Shown: piece by piece, positions 15,986-24,612 of the stretch | Numbering within the stretch: position 1 is the stretch's first letter | How the letters are laid out: every line of letters begins with the position of its first letter | Assembly: GCA_947464275.1 (NCBI GenBank) | Contig: CANHVU010000028.1 | Span: 1-43,789, forward strand | DNA: 43,789 nucleotides | Direction: 5' to 3' | From: Bacteroidota bacterium | GTDB taxonomy: Bacteria; Bacteroidota; Bacteroidia; UKL13-3 | Translations under genes and position numbers: made by a program | Notes under the pieces: model-generated | The model's database searches: none | The model's input: the letters and a program-made list of their open reading frames with translations, nothing else | Told to the model about the DNA's origin: nothing

Positions 15986-17122
15986 ATGCATAAACCAATC
16001 TTTTATAAATTGTGGTGTTTTATAATTGTAGCTGCTATAACTATCAATAATGGGTTAGCGCAAGATTTGGTAATACTTAAAACCAATGATAGCTTAAACT
16101 GTAAAGTGCTAAAGGAAATCATTCATAAAAATATTGAAATTGCCATTTTTAATAAAAACACAAATAATATTGAACTATTAAGTATTGACTTTTCTAACAT
16201 TTTAAGTATTAAGAAGGCTTTTTTTATTAGAGAAACCAAAGAACTTGAACAATGTATTGATACCATTTATACCCAACAAAATGAGATAATAGTTGGCCAT
16301 ATTTTAAAGGACAAAACAGATTGGTATATTAATTACGAATTATTGAACAAAACCAAGGAAAGTATTGCCTATTCACTGGTAAAAAAAGTGGTTAAATGTA
16401 ATAAGTATGATCAAAATGATAATAGTAAATCTGCTAGTCTTCAAAGTATTAACCCAAATAATTCAGCCATTGTTAAAAATACTTTCGAAAATAAAAAATA
16501 CAGTATTTCATTACATGCCTTATTTGGTTTAAAACCTGGCAATCCACGTAACAGTAATAATATTGTGAAACTCCCTAAAAATTATTACGACCAACAACGT
16601 TTTTTATATGGAATTGGATTAGAATTTCACAGGTCGATAAATAAGCGCAAAAACCTTCTCATAGGAGTTCAGTTAAATCAATTGCTAACCGGAGGAACAG
16701 CAACAAATTCTACCTTAACGGCCAGTAATGGAACTATTTATATTGGTGATTTAAATACCAACTTGTATTTTACAACCATTGGGCCAAATTTGCTCATAAA
16801 GCTTGGTAAGAATAGGAAATTACACAGTTGTGCTATTCAGCTCGGGTTAAATTGGGTTATTTACAATGAAAAATTAACAATTGGTAACTATGAAGGCACT
16901 TTTACTGGAAATGGTTTCTCTCAATTGGCACAGTTTCAGTATAATTACAAATTAAGTAATCATCTATCTTTTGCAGCTAATTTAGGCTTAATGGGAGGTA
17001 GTATTAACAATGTAACTTTAACTGAAAATGGCACCGTTAGTAACTATAATTTAAAAGGTAATCAAGTTATTTCAGTTAGCAGAGCATCATTTTCGCTTGG
17101 ATTGGTTTATGGTTTTAAATAA
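15986..17122 (+). CDS. Exported outer-membrane beta-barrel-like protein
   Basis: 378 residues. Signal peptide with a clear hydrophobic core and cleavage near GLAQ-DL (residue 26). Residues 27-150 are a strand-rich N-terminal region (LKTNDSLNCKVLKEIIHKNI, a pattern common in Bacteroidota proteins that precede a porin-like barrel). From about 175 on there are alternating amphipathic strands (SISLHALFGLKP, LYGIGLEFHRS, LLIGVQLNQLL, FSLGLVYGFK), ending in a short strand with a terminal aromatic, as in outer-membrane barrels. Function unknown. It stands alone after a terminator. A TAnnTTTG-like TATGTTTG overlaps the start too closely to be its promoter. Confidence 0.7.
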   Translation: MHKPIFYKLWCFIIVAAITINNGLAQDLVILKTNDSLNCKVLKEIIHKNIEIAIFNKNTNNIELLSIDFSNILSIKKAFFIRETKELEQCIDTIYTQQNEIIVGHILKDKTDWYINYELLNKTKESIAYSLVKKVVKCNKYDQNDNSKSASLQSINPNNSAIVKNTFENKKYSISLHALFGLKPGNPRNSNNIVKLPKNYYDQQRFLYGIGLEFHRSINKRKNLLIGVQLNQLLTGGTATNSTLTASNGTIYIGDLNTNLYFTTIGPNLLIKLGKNRKLHSCAIQLGLNWVIYNEKLTIGNYEGTFTGNGFSQLAQFQYNYKLSNHLSFAANLGLMGGSINNVTLTENGTVSNYNLKGNQVISVSRASFSLGLVYGFK

Positions 17123-17292
17123 TTTTATCTATATCAAATTACTAAGCGTTATCATAAATTTTTTATGGCTATTTGCTTTTGCAAAAATTTATATAAATGT
17201 AAATTGCGCCCATTGTTATTTTTTTAACAGAATATAAGTATTGATTATTACCAAACTAAGAACTATAAAATAAGAACTATAAACTAAATACT

Positions 17293-19560
17293 ATGGCATT
17301 TGATATTGAAATGATTAAAGCTGTATACGCCAAAATGGACGAACGTATTGCAGCTGCCCGCAAGGTGGTAAACAAACCTTTAACATTAACTGAAAAAATT
17401 TTATATAGCCATTTAACAGAAGGCAATGCAACTAATAGTTACGAAAGAGGTAAAAGTTATGTTGATTTTGGTCCAGATAGAGTAGCAATGCAAGATGCAA
17501 CTGCGCAAATGGCTTTATTGCAATTCATGCAATCTGGTCGTCCAAAAGTAGCAGTTCCTTCTACTGTTCATTGCGATCACTTAATTACTGCTAAAAACGG
17601 TGCTGCCGAAGATTTAGAATTTGCCAATAAAGAAAGTAAAGAAGTTTACGACTTTTTAGGTTCGGTTTCTAATAAATACGGAATTGGATTTTGGAAACCA
17701 GGTGCTGGTATTATACATCAAGTAGTTTTAGAAAATTATGCATTTCCAGGTGGAATGATGATAGGAACTGATAGCCATACAGTTAATGCTGGTGGTTTAG
17801 GTATGATTGCCATTGGTGTGGGTGGAGCAGATGCTTGCGATGTAATGGCTGGCTTACCTTGGGAACTAAAAATGCCTAAATTAATTGGTGTAAAATTAAC
17901 TGGTAAATTAAACGGTTGGACTGCTCCAAAAGACGTAATTTTAAAAGTAGCTGGTATTTTAACCGTAAAAGGTGGTACCGATGCTGTGGTAGAATATTTT
18001 GGCGAAGGTGCAACTAGTATGAGCTGTACAGGAAAAGGAACTATTTGTAATATGGGTGCCGAAATTGGTGCTACTACATCTACATTTGGTTACGATGATT
18101 CAATGGCTCGTTATTTAAAAGCAACAGGCCGCGCTGAAGTAGCTGATTTAGCTGATTCAGTAAAACATCATTTAACTGCCGATCCTGAAGTATACGCAAA
18201 TCCTGCTGCTTACTTTGATCAAGTAATTGAAATTAACTTATCAGAATTAGAACCACATGTAAATGGTCCTTTCACTCCTGATTTGGCTACACCTATATCA
18301 AAATTAAAAGAAGCAGCTTTAGCTAATGGATGGCCTACAAAAATTTCAGTAGGTTTAATTGGTTCTTGTACCAACTCAAGCTACGAAGATATTTCAAGAG
18401 CTGTAAGTTTGGCTAAACAAGTTTCGGCTAAAGGTTTAACATCAAAAGCTGAATACTTAATTAATCCAGGTTCAGAGCAAATTCGTTACACTATCAAACG
18501 CGATGGTTTCTTAGATGTGTTTAACGAAATTGGTGCTAAAGTATTTACCAATGCTTGTGGACCTTGTATTGGTATGTGGGATAGAATGGGTGCTGAAAAA
18601 CAAGAAAAAAATACCATCATTCATTCATTTAACAGAAACTTTGCTAAACGTGCCGATGGTAATCCAAATACGTATGCATTTGTGGCTTCGCCAGAAATTG
18701 TAACAGCTATGGCTATTGCCGGTGATTTAACTTTTAATCCATTAACTGATACTTTAACCAACAATAAAGGTGAACAAGTAAAATTAGATGGTCCTTATGG
18801 TGATGAATTACCAGTTAATGGATTTGCAGTAGAAGATGCAGGCTTTATAGCTCCAGCGGCTGATGGTAGCCAAGTTACAATTGCAGTTTCTCCAACTTCT
18901 GATAGATTACAATTATTAGATCCATTTACAGCTTGGGAAGGCAGCGATTTAAAAGGATTGAAATTGTTAATTAAAGCCAAAGGTAAATGTACAACCGATC
19001 ATATTTCAATGGCTGGTCCTTGGTTAAAATACCGTGGTCACTTAGATAATATTTCGAACAATATGTTAATTGGTGCAGTTAATTTCTTTAACGAAAAAAC
19101 TGACAATGTAAAAAACCAATTAACTGGCGAATATGCTTCAGTTCCTAAAGTTCAACGTGAGTATAAAGCACAAGGAATTGGTAGCTTGGTAGTAGGCGAT
19201 GAAAACTATGGTGAAGGAAGTAGTCGCGAGCATGCTGCTATGGAACCTCGTCATTTAGGTGTTCGTGCTGTATTGGTAAAATCATTTGCTCGTATACACG
19301 AAACCAATTTGAAAAAACAAGGTATGTTGGGCTTAACATTTGCTAATAAAGAAGATTACAACAAAATTTTAGAAGATGATGTAATTGATATTATTGGTTT
19401 AGGAAGTTTTGCTCCTGGTAAACAATTAGAGTTAGTATTAAACCACAAAGATGGCTCAAGCGAAACAATTGCTGTTAACCATACCTACAACGAGCAACAA
19501 ATTGAATGGTTTAAAGCAGGTGGTGCTTTAAATATCATCAGAGCGAGTGTTGGAAAATAG
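17293..19560 (+). CDS. acn: Aconitate hydratase (mitochondrial-type)
   Basis: 755 residues, converting citrate to isocitrate in the TCA cycle through a [4Fe-4S] cluster. The cluster ligands are Cys359 (GSCTNSS) and Cys422 and Cys425 (ACGPCIGMW). Other active-site motifs: [14 protein letters not shown] (158-171), and in the swivel domain [17 protein letters not shown]. Length and order match the mitochondrial ACO2-like family, which is the common form in Bacteroidota. An A-rich leader with the short repeat AAGAACTATAAA precedes the ATG. A terminator follows at 19701, after three palindromes; no other gene shares the unit. Confidence 0.95.
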   Translation: MAFDIEMIKAVYAKMDERIAAARKVVNKPLTLTEKILYSHLTEGNATNSYERGKSYVDFGPDRVAMQDATAQMALLQFMQSGRPKVAVPSTVHCDHLITAKNGAAEDLEFANKESKEVYDFLGSVSNKYGIGFWKPGAGIIHQVVLENYAFPGGMMIGTDSHTVNAGGLGMIAIGVGGADACDVMAGLPWELKMPKLIGVKLTGKLNGWTAPKDVILKVAGILTVKGGTDAVVEYFGEGATSMSCTGKGTICNMGAEIGATTSTFGYDDSMARYLKATGRAEVADLADSVKHHLTADPEVYANPAAYFDQVIEINLSELEPHVNGPFTPDLATPISKLKEAALANGWPTKISVGLIGSCTNSSYEDISRAVSLAKQVSAKGLTSKAEYLINPGSEQIRYTIKRDGFLDVFNEIGAKVFTNACGPCIGMWDRMGAEKQEKNTIIHSFNRNFAKRADGNPNTYAFVASPEIVTAMAIAGDLTFNPLTDTLTNNKGEQVKLDGPYGDELPVNGFAVEDAGFIAPAADGSQVTIAVSPTSDRLQLLDPFTAWEGSDLKGLKLLIKAKGKCTTDHISMAGPWLKYRGHLDNISNNMLIGAVNFFNEKTDNVKNQLTGEYASVPKVQREYKAQGIGSLVVGDENYGEGSSREHAAMEPRHLGVRAVLVKSFARIHETNLKKQGMLGLTFANKEDYNKILEDDVIDIIGLGSFAPGKQLELVLNHKDGSSETIAVNHTYNEQQIEWFKAGGALNIIRASVGK

Positions 19561-19598
19561 TTTTTAGTTTATGGTTATTAGTTAATAGACCATGGTAG

Positions 19599-19688
19599 AG
19601 ACGTTGCATGCAACGTCTAATAAAAAACATAGTGGAGACGTTCAATTGAACGTCTTAAAATAAAAGAGACGTTGCATGCAACGTCTCT
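19599..19688. repeat. Three 20-24 bp perfect palindromes
   Basis: AGACGTTGCATGCAACGTCT at 19599-19618, AGACGTTCAATTGAACGTCT at 19636-19655, and the first again with an extra AG/CT pair at each end at 19665-19688. All are perfect palindromes with the same AGACGTT arms. A relative with arms GTAGAGACGTATAA lies inside valS (32665-32692). Confidence 0.9.
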
Positions 19689-19700
19689 ACATAATAAAAA

Positions 19701-19736
19701 AATCAGCAATCAATTCTTTGGTTGCTGATTTTTTTT
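19701..19736 (+). terminator. Terminator of the aconitase gene
   Basis: AATCAGCAATCAA pairs with TTGGTTGCTGATT (one G-U pair), followed by a run of T. Confidence 0.85.
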
Positions 19737-19774
19737 GTTTGAGGTACAATTGTTAGGATTCGTCTTCATCAAAA

Positions 19775-19980
19775 CGTCATTGCGATCGAAGAGAAGCAAT
19801 CTCAAACGAGCAAATGCATATCTTAACTTTAGATTGCTTCGTACCTCGCAATGACGAATATTTCCGCACCTTGTAAAGATGCTACTTCCGCTTTTCGGAA
19901 TCAGCATGACGAATTCACTTTCATTATGAATCTACCAGAACTGCATCCAACATTCAAAATCCAACATTCAACATTTCAAT
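19775..19980. repeat. Stacked dispersed repeats downstream of aconitase
   Basis: An imperfect inverted repeat: CGTCATTGCGA-AAGCAATCT at 19775-19802 faces AGATTGCTTCGTACCTCGCA and following bases at 19831-19856. A nested hairpin (ATGCT, TCCG, CGGA, AGCAT) lies at about 19880-19908. Tandem CCAACATTC-type units lie at 19944-19975, related to sequence inside valS. No gene is supported in this stretch. Confidence 0.8.
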
Positions 19981-20004
19981 TAAGGATACATACTTTTAAC
20001 ATGT

Positions 20005-20253
20005 TTAACCGATTTCGTTTTTTCTAGGCGAAAAGCCAACCAAGGCTGCATCACCTTCTCGTCCACTTTCGTATTTATAATGATAAGAGCCAAAACCAAC
20101 AATACTTGGTCCCCACATTTTGGCTTTAAAACCAGTAACTTTTTCCATTATGGTTACTATGTTAAGGCAATCTTGTTTTTTTGTTTCATCGGTAACGGTA
20201 GCTAAAAAATTGGCTACACTTTCTATTGTTTCTACTGTTTTATTTTGAGCCAT
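20005..20253 (-). pseudogene. Truncated DUF1801 gene
   Basis: 82 residues from the start MAQNKTVETI. The sequence follows DUF1801 closely: TVDET-like helix, VTGFKAKMWGPSIVGFGSYH and KYESGREGDAALVGFSPRK. Intact members run to about 130-150 residues, continuing into a LTLYI-like strand and a C-terminal helical part. Here the frame stops after FSPRKNEIG, a few bases before the repeat stack at 19775-19980. I infer that the repeat stack replaced the last third. A longer frame to 20280 adds nine residues without support. It may still be expressed, but the domain is incomplete. Confidence 0.7.
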
Positions 20254-20297
20254 AACATTTATATTTTTAAAATTACTCAACGTAAAAAATTGAACTT

Positions 20298-20960
20298 TTA
20301 CCTACCACCAAATATATTGCTCCCAACTCTAATCATGGTACTTCCGTTAGCTATAGCTAATTGGTAATCGCTACTCATTCCCATCGATATTTGGCTAAAC
20401 GAATCTTGGTTACTTAAATAATCTGATTTTATTTCGTCAAACAATTTTTTCAAACCTGCAAATTCACCTGCTATTTGGTCAAGGTTATCAGTAAAAGTAG
20501 CCATTCCCATTAGTCCTATTATTTCCACATTTTCAAACTCATCGTTTAAATATTTGTCAATTACCTTTAATAGATTTCCTTGTTCAAAACCAAATTTAGT
20601 TTCTTCATCTGCTATACTAATTTGCAAAAGTACTTTTTGTACTTTATTCAATTTAGCAGCTTGTTTGTTAATTTCAGCCAATAAGTTTTCACTATCTACT
20701 GAATGAATGAGATGTATTAAAGGAATAATATATTTAACTTTATTGCTCTGCAAGTGACCAATCATATGCCACTCTATGTCTTTTGGCATTTGCTCGTACT
20801 TGGTTACCAACTCTTGCACTTTATTTTCGCCAAAAATTTTTTGCCCTGCATCGTAAGCTTCCATAAGGGTTTGCACCGGTTTGGTTTTACTTACTGCAAT
20901 TAATTTTACATTTTGGCTTAGTTCTTGTTTTATTTTTCCAATATTTGCAGCTATACTCAT
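20298..20960 (-). CDS. yggS: YggS-family PLP homeostasis protein
   Basis: 220 residues, alanine-racemase-like N-terminal fold binding pyridoxal phosphate, no catalysis known; members keep PLP and amino-acid pools in balance. Lys25 in AVSKTKP is the PLP lysine. Other family signatures are GENKVQE, WHMIGHLQSNKVKYI, and near the end SMGMSSDYQLAIANGSTMIRVGSNIFG, which binds the phosphate. Length is normal (family about 220-235). Its start codon faces the DUF4296 gene across one base, so its promoter must lie inside that gene. Confidence 0.95.
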   Translation of the reverse strand: MSIAANIGKIKQELSQNVKLIAVSKTKPVQTLMEAYDAGQKIFGENKVQELVTKYEQMPKDIEWHMIGHLQSNKVKYIIPLIHLIHSVDSENLLAEINKQAAKLNKVQKVLLQISIADEETKFGFEQGNLLKVIDKYLNDEFENVEIIGLMGMATFTDNLDQIAGEFAGLKKLFDEIKSDYLSNQDSFSQISMGMSSDYQLAIANGSTMIRVGSNIFGGR

Positions 20961-20961
20961 T

Positions 20962-21312
20962 ATGATAAAATCAGTTTACAAATATGCATTAATTGCATTA
21001 GTTATTACAACATTTGCTTGTAATCAAAATAATAATTTAAAACCAAACCCATTTTTTGACCGTAAAAAAATGAGTGATATTATAACCGATATACAAATAG
21101 CGGAAGCTGGTGTAAACCAAATAGGTTTAATAACAGATAGTTTAAATAAATCAATGCTTTGGCATTATGATTTTGTATTTAAAAAACATGGTATTAATGA
21201 AAAACAGTTTACTGATAATTACGATTTCTACCTGCAAGAACCAGCAGATTTAGATAGCGTTTACGCTGATGTGTTAAATAATTTAACCCAAATGAGGTTA
21301 GAAAAAAAATAA
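20962..21312 (+). CDS. DUF4296 lipoprotein
   Basis: 116 residues. Lipoprotein signal with ITTFAC, Cys20 as lipid site. The mature part has the DUF4296 pattern: an N-terminal Pro, then MSDIITDIQIAEAGVNQIGL, HYDFVFKKHGINEKQFTDNY and a final helix with YADVLNNLTQ. DUF4296 is a Bacteroidota-specific lipoprotein family of unknown function. The frame is open to 20881, but the lipoprotein signal starts at the ATG at 20962. The start is divergent from yggS with a one-base gap. Confidence 0.85.
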   Translation: MIKSVYKYALIALVITTFACNQNNNLKPNPFFDRKKMSDIITDIQIAEAGVNQIGLITDSLNKSMLWHYDFVFKKHGINEKQFTDNYDFYLQEPADLDSVYADVLNNLTQMRLEKK

Positions 21313-21329
21313 TTCCCAGCTGTTAAATA

Positions 21330-21365
21330 AAAAACGCCATTTGCTTTGCAGTAAATGGCGTTTTT
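21330..21365. terminator. Bidirectional terminator
   Basis: AAAAACGCCATTT (21330-21342) pairs with AAATGGCGTTTTT (21353-21365). A-run and T-run on the two sides serve the convergent DUF4296 and LruC genes. Confidence 0.85.
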
Positions 21366-21367
21366 AT

Positions 21368-23404
21368 TTATTCAGGTTTTACATATATTTTGGTATTATT
21401 CCTATAACCAGATGAGCTACTATACCAATCTTTGTAAGTGCCTCCCCCTGATTGAGCCCAACTAGCAAAATTCAAATAGGCTTGGGTAATATTTTGCGAC
21501 TCATATGGGTAATCAAACCTTTCAGGAATAATTATTGCCCACGGTAAATTATTTTTACTCAAATATTTTTTACTACCAAGTAACTGCGTATCATCGTCAC
21601 CCAATCCTAAAAGTGGATAAGTTGCATTTGATGTTGGGTTTTTACCCGGCAAATGAATTTCGTAATTACGGCCTTTTGAAGCCTCGTTAATCCAAACAAA
21701 AGGATCGTGTAAACCAACACCAAATTCTGAAATATCAACCAATGCGCTTATGTCGAAAGATAAATTAAAGTTAACAGAATCGTTATATCCCACATTTTGA
21801 ACTGTATTCCATGTTTGTTGATGATCCCTCACATTATCAAATAATCGAATAGTGGCATTTGTTTTATCTCCCTCTATAGTGCCGCCTGAAAGATTTGCAA
21901 TTTTTGTTCGCGCTATTGGATATTGAATAGCAAATGCAGTAGTTAAACTTCCACCTGAAGCTCTTAAACAATATTTGGCTTCAAAACGAACTAGCTTATT
22001 ACTTGAATTGGTAATAGCGTTTGTTCGCATATCCATTACCACATCATTCATATCATAATCACCTCTGAAATACCATAAATCTTCGTAGGCAACAGTTGCA
22101 GTTTTATTTGAAGCAGGAAAATAATTATTAAAAGCCTTTAAAGGATCTGTTGGATAATCATCGTTCACATCATCTACACCATCTCCGTCCGTATCTGAAG
22201 TACCAGGGAGGTTACAAATTTTATCTAAACTTACATTTGCTATATTATTGACGGTAGCATAATAAACCACATCATCAAAGTCGTTATCACTACTTCCAGT
22301 AGGGTTTCTATTTACATCTTCAAAACCTAAAACAAACCTTTGACTTGAAGGCTCATATACAAAAACCAAATGCTGACGGAATGAAATATTTGTTTCTGGA
22401 TTAAACTCTTTATTACCATAAAAAATATACCTTGAACCAATTGGTAAAATATTTCCAGTAGTGTTATCGTAACCATCGGCTAATATGCCAAAAGCTATCA
22501 CCGTATCTTTTCCAAATCTACCAATTTTAACTTTATTTCCTGTAGCCAAATCACCACCAGAACCTGTGAATGAAGTATTTGGATAAATTACATAAAGTGA
22601 ATCAATTGCAGCAGCTGTAGCCGGAGGATTGTTAACATTATAGGTGTAATAAAACAACACATTTCGTTGTCCAGCGGTTTCTTTTATAAAAGTAATATAC
22701 ACATCACAAAGATTAGTGGTAAGAATATTTCTTCTATAAAAATTATCATCAAGCATGGCTGGGTACCTGTTTGGCAAATTTATTTTTGGAGGTAAAAAAG
22801 TATTTATATTATTTAAAAATGTAGTTGAAATTACATCATTTACCGGTTCCAAGTAATTAGGCTTTCCATTGGTGGTATTCCAAGTACCAAGCTTTGTAGA
22901 AATTTTACCTGGTAATTTTCCAAAACTTGTTTTTCTTAAAACAGGATTTTCAACGGTTTTTGGATTAAAATTCAAACCACCTAATGAGGCCACCACCATT
23001 GGATAATTGTTTAGCATTACATCTTGCGGAATATTGACAGCTGAAGTATTAATTACCAAATAGTCCAATGATAATGGAACTTCAACTTTAGTTTCCCAAA
23101 CTCCATTCTCATTAGTAATGCCTTTGGCCAAAATTCGTCCACCTAATTCAAAACTATTATCCATTATATACACAATAGCATTGTTGTATACATTTCCTTC
23201 TGCATCAAGTAAAGTAATTTTCACATTATTGGTTCGAGTAGTTTGGTAGTTAAATCCATTAGGAATTTTTAAATCCTCTAAATTGTTAACAGGACCATTA
23301 ATTGTAACTATTTCCTCATCAACTTGTCGTTTACAAGCAGTTACATGAAACAAACAAAACAAACAGAATATAATAACGGCTTTTGAACTTATTAATTTTA
23401 ACAT
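21368..23404 (-). CDS. LruC-domain lipoprotein
   Basis: 678 residues. Lipobox VTAC with Cys24. After a linker, residues 60-125 form a carboxypeptidase-regulatory-like beta-sandwich (VKITLLDAEGNVYNNAIVYI). A DUF4114-like element follows (FEDVNRNPTGSSDNDFDDVV). An Asp-rich calcium-type loop (GTSDTDGDGVDDVNDDYPTD) then leads into the LruC domain (about 420-670), with EDLWYFRGDYDMNDVVMDM and a terminal SWAQSGG--KDWY. LruC was first described as a Leptospira lipoprotein; family function is unclear, possibly surface adhesion. It stands alone with its own terminator. Confidence 0.88.
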   Translation of the reverse strand: MLKLISSKAVIIFCLFCLFHVTACKRQVDEEIVTINGPVNNLEDLKIPNGFNYQTTRTNNVKITLLDAEGNVYNNAIVYIMDNSFELGGRILAKGITNENGVWETKVEVPLSLDYLVINTSAVNIPQDVMLNNYPMVVASLGGLNFNPKTVENPVLRKTSFGKLPGKISTKLGTWNTTNGKPNYLEPVNDVISTTFLNNINTFLPPKINLPNRYPAMLDDNFYRRNILTTNLCDVYITFIKETAGQRNVLFYYTYNVNNPPATAAAIDSLYVIYPNTSFTGSGGDLATGNKVKIGRFGKDTVIAFGILADGYDNTTGNILPIGSRYIFYGNKEFNPETNISFRQHLVFVYEPSSQRFVLGFEDVNRNPTGSSDNDFDDVVYYATVNNIANVSLDKICNLPGTSDTDGDGVDDVNDDYPTDPLKAFNNYFPASNKTATVAYEDLWYFRGDYDMNDVVMDMRTNAITNSSNKLVRFEAKYCLRASGGSLTTAFAIQYPIARTKIANLSGGTIEGDKTNATIRLFDNVRDHQQTWNTVQNVGYNDSVNFNLSFDISALVDISEFGVGLHDPFVWINEASKGRNYEIHLPGKNPTSNATYPLLGLGDDDTQLLGSKKYLSKNNLPWAIIIPERFDYPYESQNITQAYLNFASWAQSGGGTYKDWYSSSSGYRNNTKIYVKPE

Positions 23405-23502
23405 AACATATTGACATTAAACAACTCAACTAAATTAAATAATTATTCTTTTTGGCCTACCCCTAATAACAATAGTTTTAAACAGTTTTAAATTTTGTAA
23501 AA

Positions 23503-23510
23503 CAAATATA
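23503..23510 (-). promoter_or_regulatory. Candidate -7 element for the LruC gene
   Basis: CAAATATA reads TATATTTG on the minus strand, fitting TAnnTTTG, about 100 bp upstream of the LruC start in the gap after rdgB. No ideal -33 TTG. Confidence 0.25.
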
Positions 23511-23544
23511 TACACAATAATTATAAATATGCTAAAAACATTAA

Positions 23545-24123
23545 TTATTTAATTTTATGCAGAAAATCAATCATTTTTTTAAAAGCCATAGCCCTATGAC
23601 TTATTGTATTTTTTTTAATTAAATCCATTTGAGCCAATGTAATATTAAAGTCTTTAGGTTTAAAAATTGGATCATAGCCAAAACCATTAGAACCAATTTT
23701 TTCGGTAACAATTTCACCCATTAATTTCCCTTCAAATAAATATTCCTTGCCATCCAAAATTAAAGCAATAACTGTGGTGAAATTGGCACTTCTATTTGAT
23801 TTATTTTTTAAATTCTCAAGTAACAAATTCATGTTGTCTTGATCATTTTTTGGGTTTCCAGCATAACGAGCACTAAATACTCCAGGTTCGTTATTAAGCA
23901 CCTCTACTAATAAACCAGTATCGTCTGCAAAGCAATTTTTATTAGTTGCTTGATAAATAGTCCTAGCTTTAATCAAGGCATTTTCAGTTAAAGTACTTCC
24001 ATTCTCAACTATTTCCGTATTAAAACCAATTGAAGATAATGATTTAACAGAGTAACCACTTCCTATTAACGCGGCAATTTCGGTTACTTTATTTTCGTTA
24101 TGACTAGCAAATATTAACTCCAT
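23545..24123 (-). CDS. rdgB: RdgB/HAM1 non-canonical purine NTP pyrophosphatase
   Basis: 192 residues, cytoplasmic; it hydrolyses dITP, dXTP and ITP to the monophosphates and so keeps deaminated purines out of DNA. Key motifs: ASHNENKVTEI (6-16), the metal-binding FADDTGL (65-71) preceding EPGVFSARYAG, GSNGFGYDPIF and the C-terminal ISHRAMAF base-contact motif. Full length. Its ATG shares one base with the stop of the upstream gene (TAATG), so translation is coupled. Confidence 0.95.
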   Translation of the reverse strand: MELIFASHNENKVTEIAALIGSGYSVKSLSSIGFNTEIVENGSTLTENALIKARTIYQATNKNCFADDTGLLVEVLNNEPGVFSARYAGNPKNDQDNMNLLLENLKNKSNRSANFTTVIALILDGKEYLFEGKLMGEIVTEKIGSNGFGYDPIFKPKDFNITLAQMDLIKKNTISHRAMAFKKMIDFLHKIK

Positions 24124-24593
24124 TATCCTATCATTTTTTTAATTCCCAAGTTCCAAAGTTGCAGCTTTAAATCTTTATTATTTTCATAACTGATTAACTC
24201 ATCTGCTTTTAAAATTTTTGTACTTCGTACATTTGCTATTTGATGTAAAGGAATGTCCCAACCTTCTTTTTTGATCCAATCATTACAGCCCCAAACAATT
24301 ATTTTTAAGGGTTTTAACGATATAATTAAGTTGCTAATACTGGCACCTTCTTCTTGTTGATTCATGTTTAAGAGTGCCATTTCTTCCAAATTAAGTTTCA
24401 AACCTGCCTGAATGATATTATTCAGTAAATTCATTTCATTATCATTTAGCACTTTATCTATCAATAAAACAAAGCGTTGCTCGTTAGTTCCGGTAAACTT
24501 GTATTGTATAGAATTTTGTTTTTCTTTGACCGCGAAAAATTCATCGAACAGCGTTTCGATAAATGGATTTTCAACTTTTAAAAATTCACTCAT
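24123..24593 (-). CDS. Unknown protein, possibly HolD-like (DNA polymerase III psi)
   Basis: 156 residues, cytoplasmic. I do not firmly recognise it. Visible: helical N-terminus (FLKVENPFIETLFDEFF), strand-helix units with RFVLLIDKVLNDNEMNLL, a strand PLKIIVWGCNDW, and a C-terminal LKADELISYENNKDLKLQLW followed by NLGIKKMIG. The pattern of a uracil-glycosylase-like fold closing with a KLQLW helix recalls HolD, the psi subunit of DNA polymerase III; this is weak inference. It lies directly before rdgB with stop/start overlap, and starts only 19 bp from the divergent ilvE. Confidence 0.55.
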   Translation of the reverse strand: MSEFLKVENPFIETLFDEFFAVKEKQNSIQYKFTGTNEQRFVLLIDKVLNDNEMNLLNNIIQAGLKLNLEEMALLNMNQQEEGASISNLIISLKPLKIIVWGCNDWIKKEGWDIPLHQIANVRSTKILKADELISYENNKDLKLQLWNLGIKKMIG

Positions 24594-24612
24594 TTTTTAA
24601 ATTAAATTACAG

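Noticed and set aside
19710-19907. Minus-strand frame of 65 codons downstream of aconitase
   Set aside because: It runs through the terminator and palindromic repeats and has no coding pattern.
19575-19980. CRISPR-like array from regularly spaced palindromes
   Set aside because: The three palindromes are only 20-24 bp with unequal 9-17 bp gaps, and no cas gene is present; they are REP-type repeats.
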